A stretch of 64,000 bases of DNA, taken from NCBI GenBank assembly GCA_029964075.1, contig CM057148.1, positions 30,373,916 to 30,437,915 of the forward strand, read 5' to 3'. Below, piece after piece: positions 35,881-47,128 of the stretch (position 1 is the stretch's first letter; each line of letters starts with the position of its first letter). A program made the position numbers and the translations under genes. The notes under the pieces are model-generated. The model was not told where the DNA came from. It ran no database searches and saw only the letters and a program-made list of their open reading frames with translations. This DNA comes from Patiria pectinifera (Eukaryota > Echinodermata > Asteroidea > Valvatida > Asterinidae).

Positions 35881-36193
35881 CAGGGGCGGATCCAAGAATT
35901 CTTGCGGGGGGGGGGGCATTAGCAAATTGAATCTAGAATGTAGACAGATTTTTTTTTCCTCCGGACACTTGGCCTCCGTAAAATAAGGGGGGGGGGGTGT
36001 AAAAATCCGACGATTAATAACACTATATTACAGAATAGCGTTCAAATACCTCTACCAAAGATGGCTCTGTCCGTAATTTTGTGCACAGGCGGAATGTTTG
36101 TTGGAATGTAACGGCAGAAGGGGGGGGGGGGGTGTTCGCATTATATCGGTTTATGAATTTCTATTCCTATTTTACCCCCTGGATCCGCGCATG
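35881..36193. mobile_element. hAT-like MITE with CAGGGGCGGATCC ends
   Basis: The left end is CAGGGGCGGATCCA. The right end, complemented, is CATGCGCGGATCCAG. Internal CCGGACACTTGGCCTCCGTAAA and AACACTATATTA blocks also occur in the hAT MITE at 45736-46102. No clean 8 bp target duplication is visible. It lies in the last intron of the LRAT gene. Confidence 0.75.
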
Positions 36194-37315
36194 GTTTTAG
36201 AAAGTATATGTAGTGCACAGTTAAGCCGTTCCATGATGAAAAGGATTGTGCAAGTATACGTCATTATTGGTTACAATCTTTGTTAGAAATGTACTACAGC
36301 AGATTGATCTATTGGTGACTACTCTATGTTCCGAAACCCTTATGTTCCGACAACTTGTGATACATTATCGGTTTGTGATATGTTATCCGTTGGTTACTAC
36401 ATTATCAGTTGTAACAAGGCTCAATACTAGCTATAGAATTGAACGTACGTACGTACATAAATCAACGTCTGCCAAAAAAAAAGGCAAGAAAAGCAGAGGC
36501 AGCCTAAAAAAAAGTCCACAGGTGGGCTGCGTCACGATTGAATGGACAGGGGTCACTCTAACAATTCCTTCATTTTCCTTTGCTTTGTATTTTTAATTAA
36601 TTAACCCATTTCTCGGGATGTATTTGCTTATAAATTCAATACAGGGTGAGAAAAACGAAAAATGTTTATAAATCGTACACAAGAAACAAAGGGATAAAGT
36701 GGATGTTATAAATAATATATAACTGTGAAAAGTTGAAGTCATTTCAAATTTATTAAAGAAAATTATGTCTTTTTTAAATCAAATTATGGAGCATTCACAC
36801 TTCCCACCTCCATTAATAAATAAATTAGTGCCCAGAAAAAGAACAAAACATCGCAATCAATATTCCAGAAACAAGGGAGTTGACTTGTTCCTCGTATTTA
36901 ACAAACAAATAAACTTTAAAAAAAAATTATAATGCCTGTCTTGACTCAAATGATTGATTTTCATTTTATTTGAATGTCTGTGTGTACTTTGTTATTCTTA
37001 CTTAGCGAAACAGCTTACATTGGTGTTCTATGTCAAGCGTTCTAAGATCACATACGAAGTAAATTCCAACGAACAACAATTTGCAAATAGTCTGCCCTCC
37101 CACTTCCCTCGCTCCAGCAACTCACAGAAAAACAATTGGCCAACAAAAGTGGGTTTTTATTTAGTAAAAGGATTAGTTGTTAAAACAACACAAATGAGTT
37201 AGAAAACGTGTGAGGACAGTAGAAATTAGCGTTAAAAAAAAAGAAATAACGTATTCGATGGTACTTGGATGAAATAAAGGCTTAGTAAAAAAAAAAATCC
37301 AAAAACGTGACATAC
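36194..37315. other. Intron DNA without recognised feature
   Basis: Lies in the last intron of the LRAT-domain gene. It is AT-rich, with CGTACGTACGTAC at 36443 as the only notable simple repeat. Confidence 0.45.
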
Positions 37316-37454
37316 CAACTTCAGTCCGAACACGTTTGTATACATAATTCAGATAGACGCATACAGAGCTCCTCACTGCAAGGATTGCAATGCTGACAGC
37401 AACGATGAACGCTGGGACGACCTCGTCGGGGAAACCTCGCCAGTTCTGTACAGT
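37316..37454 (-). CDS. Exon of LRAT-domain gene: membrane segment
   Basis: Minus-strand acceptor TTTTATCAG (AG at 37456-37455) and donor G|GTATGT (GT at 37315-37314) frame a 139 bp exon. It encodes TVQNWRGFPDEVVPAFIVAV followed by SIAILAVRSSVCVYLNYVYK and RVRTEV. This is one hydrophobic helix followed by a positively charged end. It starts in phase 0, fitting the end of exon 61427-61513. It ends with a single base that joins the two-base start of the LRAT exon to make a Gly codon. The protein family of this part is not recognised. Splicing is inferred, not shown. Confidence 0.65.
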
Positions 37455-38156
37455 CTGATAAAATGAAATTCATAATCGTTTTTGTCTGTATTTGGGTTTT
37501 AAAATATGTTACTTCTACCCAGGAAATAATTAAACAATTTAAAGTTTTCTGTTTTAATCTTAGAATGACTTTTTCCCCAAGTTGAAAACCAGTTTCAGTT
37601 GCTAATAAAATTGAATAGAAGGATAGCAGCGGCGGTGGTGGTATACGACGACACGTTCACGTCGCATGATGAGAAAATTCCGTTTTTTCGCTAGTTTGTA
37701 GAAAGAACTTCTATTACCAAGTGAAAGTGAGTGCAACATAGATTTGACAACACTGAAGAGGGCGAAAAAAACAACACGACACGCAACCGAACTCAAACTT
37801 GAGCCAACAAGAAATCCAACCAGCTAAAAGCCGAAACATGCAGAGTGCTACTGGCGAAAGGAAAGAAAAGTCGAATACCATCCAAATAATGAAGAAAACC
37901 CATAAAAAGACGGACAAACAACCAAATGTACATCGGTAACAAAACAAGGAAAAACTGGGAACACGAAAGAGACAGGAAGGACATACAGACTTAGTTCCTT
38001 ACACGAGGAAAGGTGTTCAACACTTTCGAAACCAGCGAGGAGTAGCTCAGGCCTCACATCAATGCCGGGACACTTATAACACCTATGACTTAATTTTTGC
38101 ATGTTAAATTGTATTGCTTTTCTTAAATGGGGACCTGTCTACTTTATTTCCGTATA

Positions 38157-38843
38157 ATGGTAGATACCATAGCAACACTGAATGTCAATGGATTGCGAAA
38201 CCACACTAAACGAGACATTATTTTCAATTACTCAATTCGTAGGAAAATTTGAATTACTTTTCCCAGGAAACCCACAGCGAACCTGCAAATGAAAACACAC
38301 GGCGTACCCAGTGGGAGGTGACATTTTGTTTAGTCATGGGGAAAGGAATTCTAAAGGTGAAGCCATTGTGGTTGCCCCCAAAATTAGTTTCTCAGTTAAT
38401 GAATAGGGAGAGTGACACAAATGGCAGATGGGTCAAAGGAGATATTGTTTGGGATAATCAACCCAATTAATCCTTGATTTCCGTTTATGGCCTCCAAATT
38501 CTTTACCCAAGAGTTCATTTTTTTCACGATTTGATAGATAGGTTTCCTACCATTAATAATCTTATTATGGGGGGGGGATGATTTAAACTGCCAGGTCAAG
38601 TCCAGTAGTCAAGATACTAGTGTTGCCACTTTAAAACTCTCCTTCATCAACATGACCTTACTGATACATGGCAAACTATTTGTCCCGGAGAACCTGGATA
38701 CACCTTTTACCACATCAATCTCAGGAGATCTAGCAGAATTGATTAACTTTTTGTTTCAAAAACATTAATTTGTCAAATTAACAACATTTCGGTTAGCTCC
38801 ATGTGTATGACAGACCACAGAATTGTTGATTTTCGTCTTCACC
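38157..38843 (+). pseudogene. Tx1-like LINE, endonuclease part
   Basis: APE-type endonuclease of a non-LTR retrotransposon, which nicks target DNA to prime reverse transcription. TIATLNVNGLRNHTKRD at the start, QETHSEPANENT (the Glu motif), and MTDHRIVDFRLH (the SDH motif, reading across frame changes) at the end are all visible. Several frameshifts and stops are present. The sequence stops abruptly at 38843, where the gypsy element begins, and resumes at 53862. Upstream Lys-rich sequence (37700-38110) may be the decayed end of ORF1. Confidence 0.8.
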
Positions 38844-38990
38844 TGACAAGGTTTGTTCGGGTTCCCAGGCATTTGGACGTAGTGCGTTTATTCTGCCATG
38901 ATGGTACAACAAGAGTGTAGCCACATTACACACACTGTGTTCGTGCGCTGTGCGCACAGTATGAATATGTAGTTCCACATTGATACAATA
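38844..38990 (-). repeat. 3' LTR of gypsy element 2
   Basis: About 147 bp, ending CCTTGTCA on the minus strand. It matches 53706-53856 with a few substitutions and a small indel near its start. GAATAAACGCAC provides a candidate polyadenylation signal. Confidence 0.82.
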
Positions 38991-39004
38991 TCCTCCCCCC
39001 TTTG
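38991..39004 (-). other. Polypurine tract of gypsy element 2
   Basis: The minus strand reads CAAAGGGGGGAGGA immediately before the 3' LTR. Confidence 0.7.
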
Positions 39005-39221
39005 AAAGTACAATGTTGGATTCTAACATTTACAAGACAACTTTCCGCACAGGTTAACCCTAAAGGGGCCGGGTTATTTTGACCATCTCTCAGCGGGGGG
39101 TTGGGGGTTGATTTGATAGAGTCTAGAAACGATTAGAAACTGTTAAATTGTGGGCTTCGTTGCTCATAATATAATACTTTTGCATTTGGTAGCCGAGTCT
39201 ACATCGGCGCCATATTGTGAT

Positions 39222-39580
39222 CAGTGGCGTCTCCAGACTTTTCAGTCGGGGGGGCCACAGGGGGCCCCAGCATTTGATGGGGGTCACTTAGGTGGATACG
39301 GATCGCCGTCCTGGGGGAGGGGCACCCCCTTCCCTTTGGAAAATTTTCGCATACGGAGGATGGGCTAGATGCAAAATGGTGCCACATTTGCAGCTCATTT
39401 GAAGAAAATACGAATTACTGTGCTTCTTTGTCCTTATGAAAAACCAACTCAGATGATGGGAGTTGAATATAACAAAATATATATATATTTTTTTACCAAC
39501 CCAAATCTCAGATGGGGGGGCACTCGGGGGGGCACTAGGTTTTCCAGGGGGGGCACGTGCTACCCTTGGCGACGCCACTG
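39222..39580. mobile_element. hAT MITE, 359 bp
   Basis: The ends are CAGTGGCGTCTCCAGA and its complement-like TTGGCGACGCCACTG. The 8 bp ATTGTGAT is duplicated exactly (39214-39221, 39581-39588). The interior is G-rich and non-coding. Confidence 0.9.
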
Positions 39581-39801
39581 ATTGTGATGGCTACCTACGG
39601 TTGGCCAAAGCAAGGACTGAGGAGGCCTAATACCATACATTTCCGTACACGCGGCGTTGACGTCACACCACAACAGGTTTACGATGCAATTGCAAAAGAA
39701 CCGAGTACAAAGGGGGCAACCTAGTGTTAAGCATTGTTGAACAATTGATGGTATAACGTTACGTTTGCCGAAGAGAAAGACTGAGAACAAATAGCGGGCC
39801 G

Positions 39802-40031
39802 ATGTCTAGTAATAGAAGGAATGTTAATTCAGTGCGAGAGATCAAGAATACTAGGGGTATTTGGATCAGCGTCCCCGTCGCACCCCCTGCAAGTACCTTA
39901 AATCGAATGGATCCTGGCAGCAACACGACAAATGCAGACCAACCCTTTCTAGGTGTTGGTACTGCTCTCCGCATACTCCAACTTAACATCGAGGGCATCT
40001 CAGTCGCCAAAAGTTTATGTGTTAATGTGGT
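39802..40031 (+). pseudogene. LINE endonuclease N-terminal fragment
   Basis: The frame ends with ALRILQLNIEGISVAKS, which resembles the start of the APE endonuclease of a CR1/RTE-type LINE (RILQLNIEG, usually followed by a LQE-TH motif that is missing). Coding similarity stops at AATGTG|GTAAGTTA, which looks like a splice donor. It is either a truncated LINE end or, less likely, a first exon derived from one. Confidence 0.5.
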
Positions 40032-41339
40032 AAGTTACTGAATGAAAATGATGGCGAAATAACAAATAATTGTGATGCGTCTCTAATTCTAATGTCTTCA
40101 CATGTTTCTGGTGGGCTGGAACTTTAACTTCTAAAAACGGCTCTAAACATCAAAAACTCTTAACATGTAACTGTTTAAACTCTTCAACTGTAACTCCAAG
40201 TAACAGGTCAATGAGTTAACGTTATATCAAAGGGTTACATGCTAGTCAAACTTTCATCCTCATCGAATTCTTGAGGTTAACTACCCTCAGTCGTTTAAGT
40301 AATCAAACGTTTAGATAAAACAATTTGAAAAACATTTAAACAATGAAAACTCAGCAAGTATGAAAATGTCATGGGCTTGTCAAAATCCGATTGTTTGCTT
40401 GAAAGGGGTATATTGGGTAAGGGCAGATGGAAAATAGAATTTACTCGGCGCGACGCGAGCCGCCGTACAGCGCCGCACAGCGCCGGGGGTCGGCGCGCTG
40501 CGTCCCGCCGACCCTCGGCGCCACCGACCAGATTAAGCTCCCTGCATAACAATAGGTGAAGATTTGCGTATTGCCTTCACGGCTGATGCACTCAGGTCAT
40601 GCGGCCAGCCGCAGCGCGCCGACGGTAACGAACTCGAGCTTGGTTTTTAATATGTTGGAACATTTTTGATCACACAAATAATCGTGGGTATTTTTGGCAA
40701 CGTTTTCGCTTGCAAAATAAACGAAACATTGAACACTATTTGCCAAACTTTGTTCACTTGTTGATCTGAAGAAATAAACACTACCTGATGTCAAGATGAA
40801 AAAAACATCAATCCATTTACTTTGTATTCGCGTTCATACTGATAGCTTCCAAGGTCTGTTGTTCCACACCATTATATTTTTCCCCTGCAGCCCGCTATCG
40901 GGGAAAAATTATGATTCACGTGTTCGTTCCAACACTGGTCCTCATTTCAATGTATATGTGTGATGTCGCGGAGTGCAGAATACCAGCCAATATCTCGGTA
41001 CTGTGATTACCTGGCTCAAGGTAACCACGGATTCGGCCGGATTTCTAGCCGCGTATTCAACCGCGTATTCAGCCGCGCATTCACCAAAAGTCAAAAAATA
41101 TATAATACATGCTGCAAAAGGTGATTTGTTTTCCAGATATATAACTTATTTGGTTCAAAGAAGTTTTCAAAATAAACGACAAATATCAATGTTTTTCTAC
41201 GCTGTATCAGAGCTCACAGTTCAAGTAACCATGTCGTCAACGAGTTTTGAAAATTTGATGCAATAGTTACTTATAAATTAATTGCTTAATGGGAATCATC
41301 ACATTTAACGTAATTTTCCAACGCTTTTAGAGATGTTGA
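40032..41339. other. Stretch with GC-rich hairpin and short repeats
   Basis: A GC-rich patch (40448-40535) contains a strong hairpin, GCGCCGGGGGTCGGC (40480-40494) against GCCGACCCTCGGCGC (40507-40521). GCCGCGTATTCA is repeated three times at 41050-41085. No coding sequence was recognised. Confidence 0.6.
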
Positions 41340-42310
41340 AAAGTAAATGCATCATTTAAACAAAGTGTGCCTCACATGTTTTCAAGAACTCATGATTTTA
41401 TTGCATGTTCTACGAGATCATGTGACTGGGCACGCTTAATTTTGGTATTGGCTTCAGCCGAAAACTAATTACTGCTGACTTAGCCTCTTAAAGTGACCCC
41501 ATTTTCCAGGCACTATGAGAATGCATTCTTTTCAACTGCGTATATCACTGCTCCTTTAAATCAAAGAGTACATCACATGTTGTCAAAAACTAATAATTTA
41601 ATTGCATAATCTACGAGATCATGTGACCGGGCACACTTAATTTTGGTATTGGCTTCATCCAAGGACTAATTAGTGCCTAAGCCCATTAAAGTGACCCAAT
41701 TTTCTCGGTACTATCAGAATGCATTATTTTCAACTGCGTTTATCACTTCTCCTTAAAAACAAAGTGTACCTCTTATGTTGCCAAAAACTTGCAGTTTTAT
41801 TTCATAATCTACGAGATCATACCACTGAGCACACTTAACCTGGTATTGGCTTAATCCAAGTGCTAGTTAGGGCCTAATGCGCCCCTTAAAGTGACCCAAT
41901 TTTCCCGGCACTATCAGCATGCATTCTTTTCAACTGCGTATATCACTGCTCCTTTAAAACAACATGTGCTTCACATGCTGTCAAAACTCATAATTTTATT
42001 GCATAATCTACAATATCATGTGACCGGGCACATTTAATTTTGGTATTGGCTTCATCCAAGTACTAATTAGTGCCTAATTAGGCCCATAAAGTGACCCAAT
42101 TTCCCCGGCACTATCAGAATGCATTCTTTTTAACTTCGAATATCACTGCTCCTTTAAAACCAAGTGTACCTCACATGTTGCCAAAAAACTTGCAGTTTTA
42201 TTTCATAATCTACGAGATCATATGACTGGGCACACTTAATTTTGGTATTGGCTTCATCCAGGCACTAATTAGTGCCTAATTAGCCTATTAAAGTGACCCA
42301 TTTTCCGTAT
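41340..42310. repeat. Tandem repeat of about 200-210 bp, five units
   Basis: Each unit has CTTTAAA-CAAAGTGT, CTCACATGTTG, ATAATCTACGAGATCATGTGA, CGGGCACACTTAATTTTGGT, ATTGGCTTCATCCAAG, AGTGACCCAATTTTC and CACTATCAGAATGCATTCTT. Unit starts fall near 41350, 41560, 41750, 41950 and 42150. Confidence 0.85.
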
Positions 42311-42368
42311 GGCCTTATTGCTGGATGTATCACACTGGTCTGCGAATTACTCGGCCTGACCTTGTAGT

Positions 42369-42857
42369 CTATGGAGTATCTCCAGTTGCCTTAGCTGCAT
42401 TGTCGCTATAATTTGGGAGTCTGTGCTCCGTCTTACTAAGGTCTTTGGTTTTCTCAGTGTCTGCAAATCTGACACGCTTGGCAGTGGTAGAGTGTCGTGT
42501 ATCTGTCATCTCTCTGAGGTGGGATCGAGTACGTCTCAATATGCTACCGTTTGGGGTGGCGACTTTATACGACCACGGCTCTCTACACACGGTTGTCACC
42601 TCGCCTGACAGCCAAGCCCGAGAATCCTGATCAAGAATCCGAAGCTTCTGCCAAACATGGAGAGGTGGGAACTTATTGGCTGATTATCTCCTGTCGTAAT
42701 CTGCTTTCATTCGGTCACGCCTCTTGTCATGGGCATCCTTCATTTTCTCGTGTCGTGCCTCGGTGTATGGGCGGCGGCTTGGCAAGCTTGTGCAAGGTGG
42801 CCTGCCAGGCAGAATCTCGGCAGGAGACGGCAGGTTGGAGTCAATAGGAGTAGCTCG
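42369..42857 (-). pseudogene. Gypsy 2 integrase C-terminal tail
   Basis: It continues from the integrase core in broken frames: PSPAEILPGRPP, then RRPYTEARHEKMKDAHDKR, then a segment with PWSYKVATPNGSILRRTRSH. This pattern is typical of Mag-type integrase ends. The last frame terminates at 42369. Confidence 0.75.
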
Positions 42858-43304
42858 CTAGTACAGAAGTGCTTTGTCATCATTCTGCTTCGACATTTGG
42901 CATCTCTTTATGAGTGTCCTGACCGTCCGAACTGCACGTTCCACGAAACCATTGGATTGGGGGTATCGGGGTGAGGATGTGATGGGACTTATGCCCCACG
43001 AATCACACATGTCCTGGTACGGCGCTCCAACGAACTGTGGGCCATTGTCTGATATTATTTCTGCTGGCGATCCGAACATGCCAAGTGTGCGGGAAGTCAC
43101 ACCAGCTACCGTTGCGCTTTTGGTATCTCGCGGCCTGTGGACGACTGGGAACTTCGAGGTAAAGTCGATGATGAGAAGAAAGTCATATCCACCTATTTCA
43201 AACAGGTCAGTGCCTATCTTGGTCCATGGGGTGGATGGGATCTCATGGGGATGGATGGAGGGGTTCCTTTTTCTGCTTCGGTTGGTTTTCTTGGCAGTAT
43301 TCAC
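42858..43304 (-). pseudogene. Gypsy 2 integrase catalytic core
   Basis: TPWTKIGTDLFEIGGYDF carries the first catalytic Asp, EIISDNGPQFVG the second, and YPQSNGFVERAVRTV the Glu. The spacing is normal for a retroviral-type integrase. The segment overlaps the zinc-finger segment in a shifted frame near 43250-43300. Confidence 0.88.
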
Positions 43305-44423
43305 ATGCCCTCACAGCATTGTCGATGTCACGGCTGATGTTTGGCCAGTCCACGGTTTCTCGAGTCAAACGTCGTGTTTTTTCGATTCCCATTTGTCCCG
43401 TGTGGAGCTGGGCCAAGATGTCTTGTCGTAGATCATCAGGGATTACTACTTGTTTCCCTTTGAAGATGACACCCCAGGATATTCCCAGTTCATCTTTGTA
43501 GGGCCAGAATGGCCTTAGATCTCCGGGTAGCCCCTTGGTTTCGTCAGGCCAGCCGGCGTAGATAACTTGGGTTAGGGAACTCAGGGTTGGGTCACGCGCG
43601 GTCTGCACCTGCAGTTGGGTCTGCTTAGTCTGGCCGAAGTGAAGGAGATCGATGTGCTTGAGCTCTGGTCCTTCGATGACAAATATGCCACCGACCAGTC
43701 GGTCAAGGTGTATGTCTTCGTTCTTCGTCGGGTTTGGCAGTCTGCTCAAGGCGTCGGACAAGATCATTGTCGGTCCTGGCCTGTAGTGTACGGTGAAGTT
43801 ATAGCCTTGCACCTTCATAAGTATGTGTTGTAACCTTTGTGGTGCACTAGATAGGGGCTTCCTCCAGATCATTTCTAGCGGCTTGTGATCTTAGTATACC
43901 ACAAGCTCCATCCCAAAGAGGTAGTTGTGGAAACGGGCTAAGTCAAACACCAGGGCCAGCGTTTCCCTCTCTATATTGGAGTAATTTTTCTGCGCCGTCG
44001 AGAGACTTTTGGACGCGAAGGCAATAGGCTTGCCATGTTGAGTGAGACATGCTCCCAGCGCTTTCTGTGAAGCGTCAACCTCAAGTACCGTTGGCATCTC
44101 AGGGTTGTAGTACTGAAGGCATGCGTCCGCTGTGATCGACAGCCTTAGTGCCTCAAACGCTGCTTGGTGGTCCTCCTGCCACACAAAAGGGATCTTTTTT
44201 GAGATCTCGGAGGATCGCTGCCTTGTCTGCGAGGTTGGGAATATACGCAGACACATATGTGATGAGACCAAGGAAATTTTGGAGGTTGTGTATGTCCTCA
44301 ACCCGCCTTGGGTCTGGCTGTACCCCAACGTCAGAGTATATGGACCCGACGAAACTGATCTTCTTTGTCTTAATCCTGCATTTGGTGCTGTTGAATACAA
44401 GACCATCACGTTCGGCAACCTCG
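43243..44423 (-). pseudogene. Gypsy 2 RT thumb, RNase H and integrase zinc finger
   Basis: This is the downstream half of the reverse transcriptase, starting at FEVAERDGLVFN exactly where the 5.7 kb insertion ends. FLGLITYVSAYIPNLADKA is the RT connection. LEVDASQKALGACLTQHGKP and ERETLALVFDLARFHNYLFG are RNase H. VHYRPGPTMILSDALSRLP is the junction, and HTGQMGIEKT plus CEYCQEN are the integrase zinc finger. Frameshifts occur near 43880 and 44240. Confidence 0.87.
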
Positions 44424-44442
44424 AACACACGGCAGTTTCACT

Positions 44443-45523
44443 TGCATAGCGCACACACAATAAAGTGTCTGTGATGCGTTAGTTTGGTATTTGTTAACTC
44501 GAATGCGCCTGTGACGTCACACAACATGGCGCTTTCCATGCATGTTCGGAAAATGTGTCGATGTTCCGTCGAAACAAATGTCAAAAATAGACACCTGAAA
44601 CAAACTTTTTACAATTATTAATGACAGAGAGTGACGAAGAGTGATATGTTCTTTCATAAATAAATTTTAAAAAGTTTGTTTCGGTGAATTTTCGCTGAAT
44701 TTTTTAATGTGCTCTGTGAAGTTTATCGTGTAGCGAGGACTTAAAAACGATCCTTAAAGAAACGTAAATCCGGTGCTTCCGAAGATATCTGGATATTACT
44801 GCTATTATTCAGTAAATATTAAACACAAATCATATTTGTTCTTGGCTGGGACACAATTGAAAACGAAATTCTAGGAGCTGAAAGTTACGCTACAATTTTG
44901 TGTTTCACGGACGATACGAACTTTGGATCGCTGGTTTACAATTAGTTATGCGCTAGTACATTCAAACTGACGCGCGGGTACCAACCGACGTGGCTCTGCA
45001 TGCTTTGTGTGCGCTATATGAACACGTACTGGACACATGTACATGTACATGTACATGTACGTGTGTGAACCCAATGTACATTGTACATGTACATGATATT
45101 ACGTACAGTCCGCGTTGACACCGCGGCCTCAAAACCCGTAAGAATAACGCATTTTCTATCACAAGAAACTTCAAGAATGCAAATAAAATACGAAAAAGAG
45201 AATCTTACAAAGAAAGAACAGTCTGCTCTAGGCTGAAATTGATTCTGGAACAATAATAAAAAAAACTTTGCTACTGTACGTGTATGCACATGGAGGAATA
45301 AAGCACAATCCAAACATGAATTTGAGTTTAGTATGTGACACTAACCCCTACGAATATTCTGGAGGGTGTTGCTGAAAATAGACTCAAGCTTAAACAAAAC
45401 AATACAAATTGTTTTGCAAAGAACATTCTTTATTTCACAACTAATTCTCATCATTTAAAAACACTTTTTCGAGAGGTGAAGCTTTACAACAGCCATTCTC
45501 CAATATAAATTGTATACATGTAA
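44443..45523. other. Left part of the 5.7 kb DNA element
   Basis: No coding sequence was recognised. At 45032-45095 there is an ACATGT-type simple repeat (ACATGTACATGTACATGTAC) with partly self-complementary structure. Confidence 0.5.
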
Positions 45524-46278
45524 GGCCAAAAAAAAAAGTCTCCGGTTTCTGGTATGCGCGCGCGTCGCCGTAGCCATGCGCGTCGGCAAAATGATTTTTT
45601 TTTTTTTTCAATGAAAGATGATGTCTCAAAACCGCCAAACTCACTGGTTTGACTGGAATTCTGCTGCTGCGCAATTTCAACGTGTTTTTAGATAGGGTTA
45701 TGATCGAGAATAAGCTTTATGTGGCCTCTCTGGACCAGGCGCGGTTGTAGAACCAATATTTTTGGGGGGCTAGCACGGTGGATCAAGAATTTTTTTCAGG
45801 GAGGCGTGCTGAAATGTAGACCGGTTATTTTTTTCCAGACACTTAGGCCTCCGAAAATCAATAGGTGGGGCTCATGCCATATTTTCAATGGGGAGCGCCA
45901 ATAAAATCCTAAAATCATTCACACTATATTAACTAATGCACCCTTCTCACGACTATTTCTTCAGGGGGTGACTGTTCGCATGTACATCACAATCCTTCTT
46001 TTTGCTAATGCAATTTTTTTTTTACGGAATTTATTTTGGGGGGGCTAGACAAAATTTTGGGGGGGCTAAAGCCCCTCTAGCCCCCCCGTAGAACCGCGCC
46101 TGCTCTGGACTCCCATATATTTGCACTAAGTTTAGTCGGGCACCATTTGCAGTGATCAGCCGACATTTGAAGCAAATTTGAAGCAAAAAAGTCGGGTAAA
46201 AAAAAAAAAAAAGCCGCGTCGCCGCACCACTTTTTGGAGAAGCTCCATACCAGAAACCGGAGACTTTTTTTTTTGGCC
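45524..46278. mobile_element. Harbinger-like MITE containing a hAT MITE
   Basis: Inverted ends GGCCAAAAAAAAAAGTCTCC and its complement continue as GGTTTCTGGTATG/CATACCAGAAACC. TAA flanks both sides (45521-45523, 46279-46281), as expected for PIF/Harbinger insertion. Without the nested hAT element it would be about 380 bp. Confidence 0.78.
45736..46102. mobile_element. hAT MITE nested in Harbinger-like MITE, 367 bp
   Basis: The ends are CAGGCGCGGTTGTAGAACC and GTAGAACCGCGCCTG. The 8 bp CTCTGGAC is duplicated exactly (45728-45735, 46103-46110). It is internally related to the MITE at 35881-36193. Confidence 0.9.
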
Positions 46279-46621
46279 TAATGCAGGAAATTTTAATTCT
46301 CTGAAACTAATCAGCAATACTCTTGAATGATGATGATTAAATTCACTCTCATAGTCTAAACAACAAAGTGACATACGTGCATATTGCATAAACTCAGCTG
46401 AGGAAATTAGGAAGGTTGAGCATGTGATAAAACTATTGATAATCCAAAACAAATCAATAGGAACATTTTGCGATTGATTTATAAAGGAATCGCTTTAAAA
46501 GTTTAATTTTATGAAAGCCAAGAGGTAAAGCATATTCACAGACCCGAAGACGATTCAGATTTTTTTTTTATTGAGTATTTTTTTTTTTTGACATTTTTTT
46601 TTTTGACAGGTGGTTGCAGTT

Positions 46622-47128
46622 CAACTTGCGACGGCTCGCACTTGCGACGGCTCGCACTTGCGACGGCTCGCACTTGCGACGGCTCGCACTTGCGACGGCT
46701 CGCACTTGCGACGGCTCGCACTTGCGACGGCTCGCACTTGCGACGGCTCGCACTTGCGACGGCTCGCACTTGCGACGGCTCGCACTTGCGACGGCTCGCA
46801 CTTGCGACGGCTCGCACTTGCGACGGCTCGCACTTGCGACGGCTCGCACTTGCGACGGCTCGCACTTGCGACGGCTCGCACTTGCGACGGCTCGCACTTG
46901 CGACGGCTCGCACTTGCGACGGCTCACTTGCGACGGCTCGCACTTGCGACGGCTCGCACTTGCGACGGCTCGCACTTGCGACGGCTCGCACTTGCGACGG
47001 CTCGCACTTGCGACGGCTCGCACTTGCGACGGCTCGCACTTGCGACGGCTCGCACTTGCGACGGCTCGCACTTGCGACGGCTCGCACTTGCGACGGCTCG
47101 CACTTGCGACGGCTCGCACTTGCGACGT
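46622..47128. repeat. 16 bp satellite (ACTTGCGACGGCTCGC)n
   Basis: About 31 nearly perfect head-to-tail copies. One copy near 46921 lacks 2 bp. GCGA and TCGC within the unit can pair. Because 16 is not a multiple of 3 and the unit has no stop in any phase, long open frames on both strands are by-products. Confidence 0.97.

Noticed and set aside
35881..36201. 8 bp target duplication for the MITE at 35881
   Set aside because: TGTTTTTT and GTTTTAGA are only loosely similar. The inverted ends are convincing but the duplication is not.
37714..38102. Minus-strand frames with hydrophobic residues next to exon 37316-37454
   Set aside because: The plus strand here is Lys-rich sequence leading into a LINE endonuclease. 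The hydrophobic minus frames are its reverse-strand shadow and lack splice signals fitting the LRAT gene.
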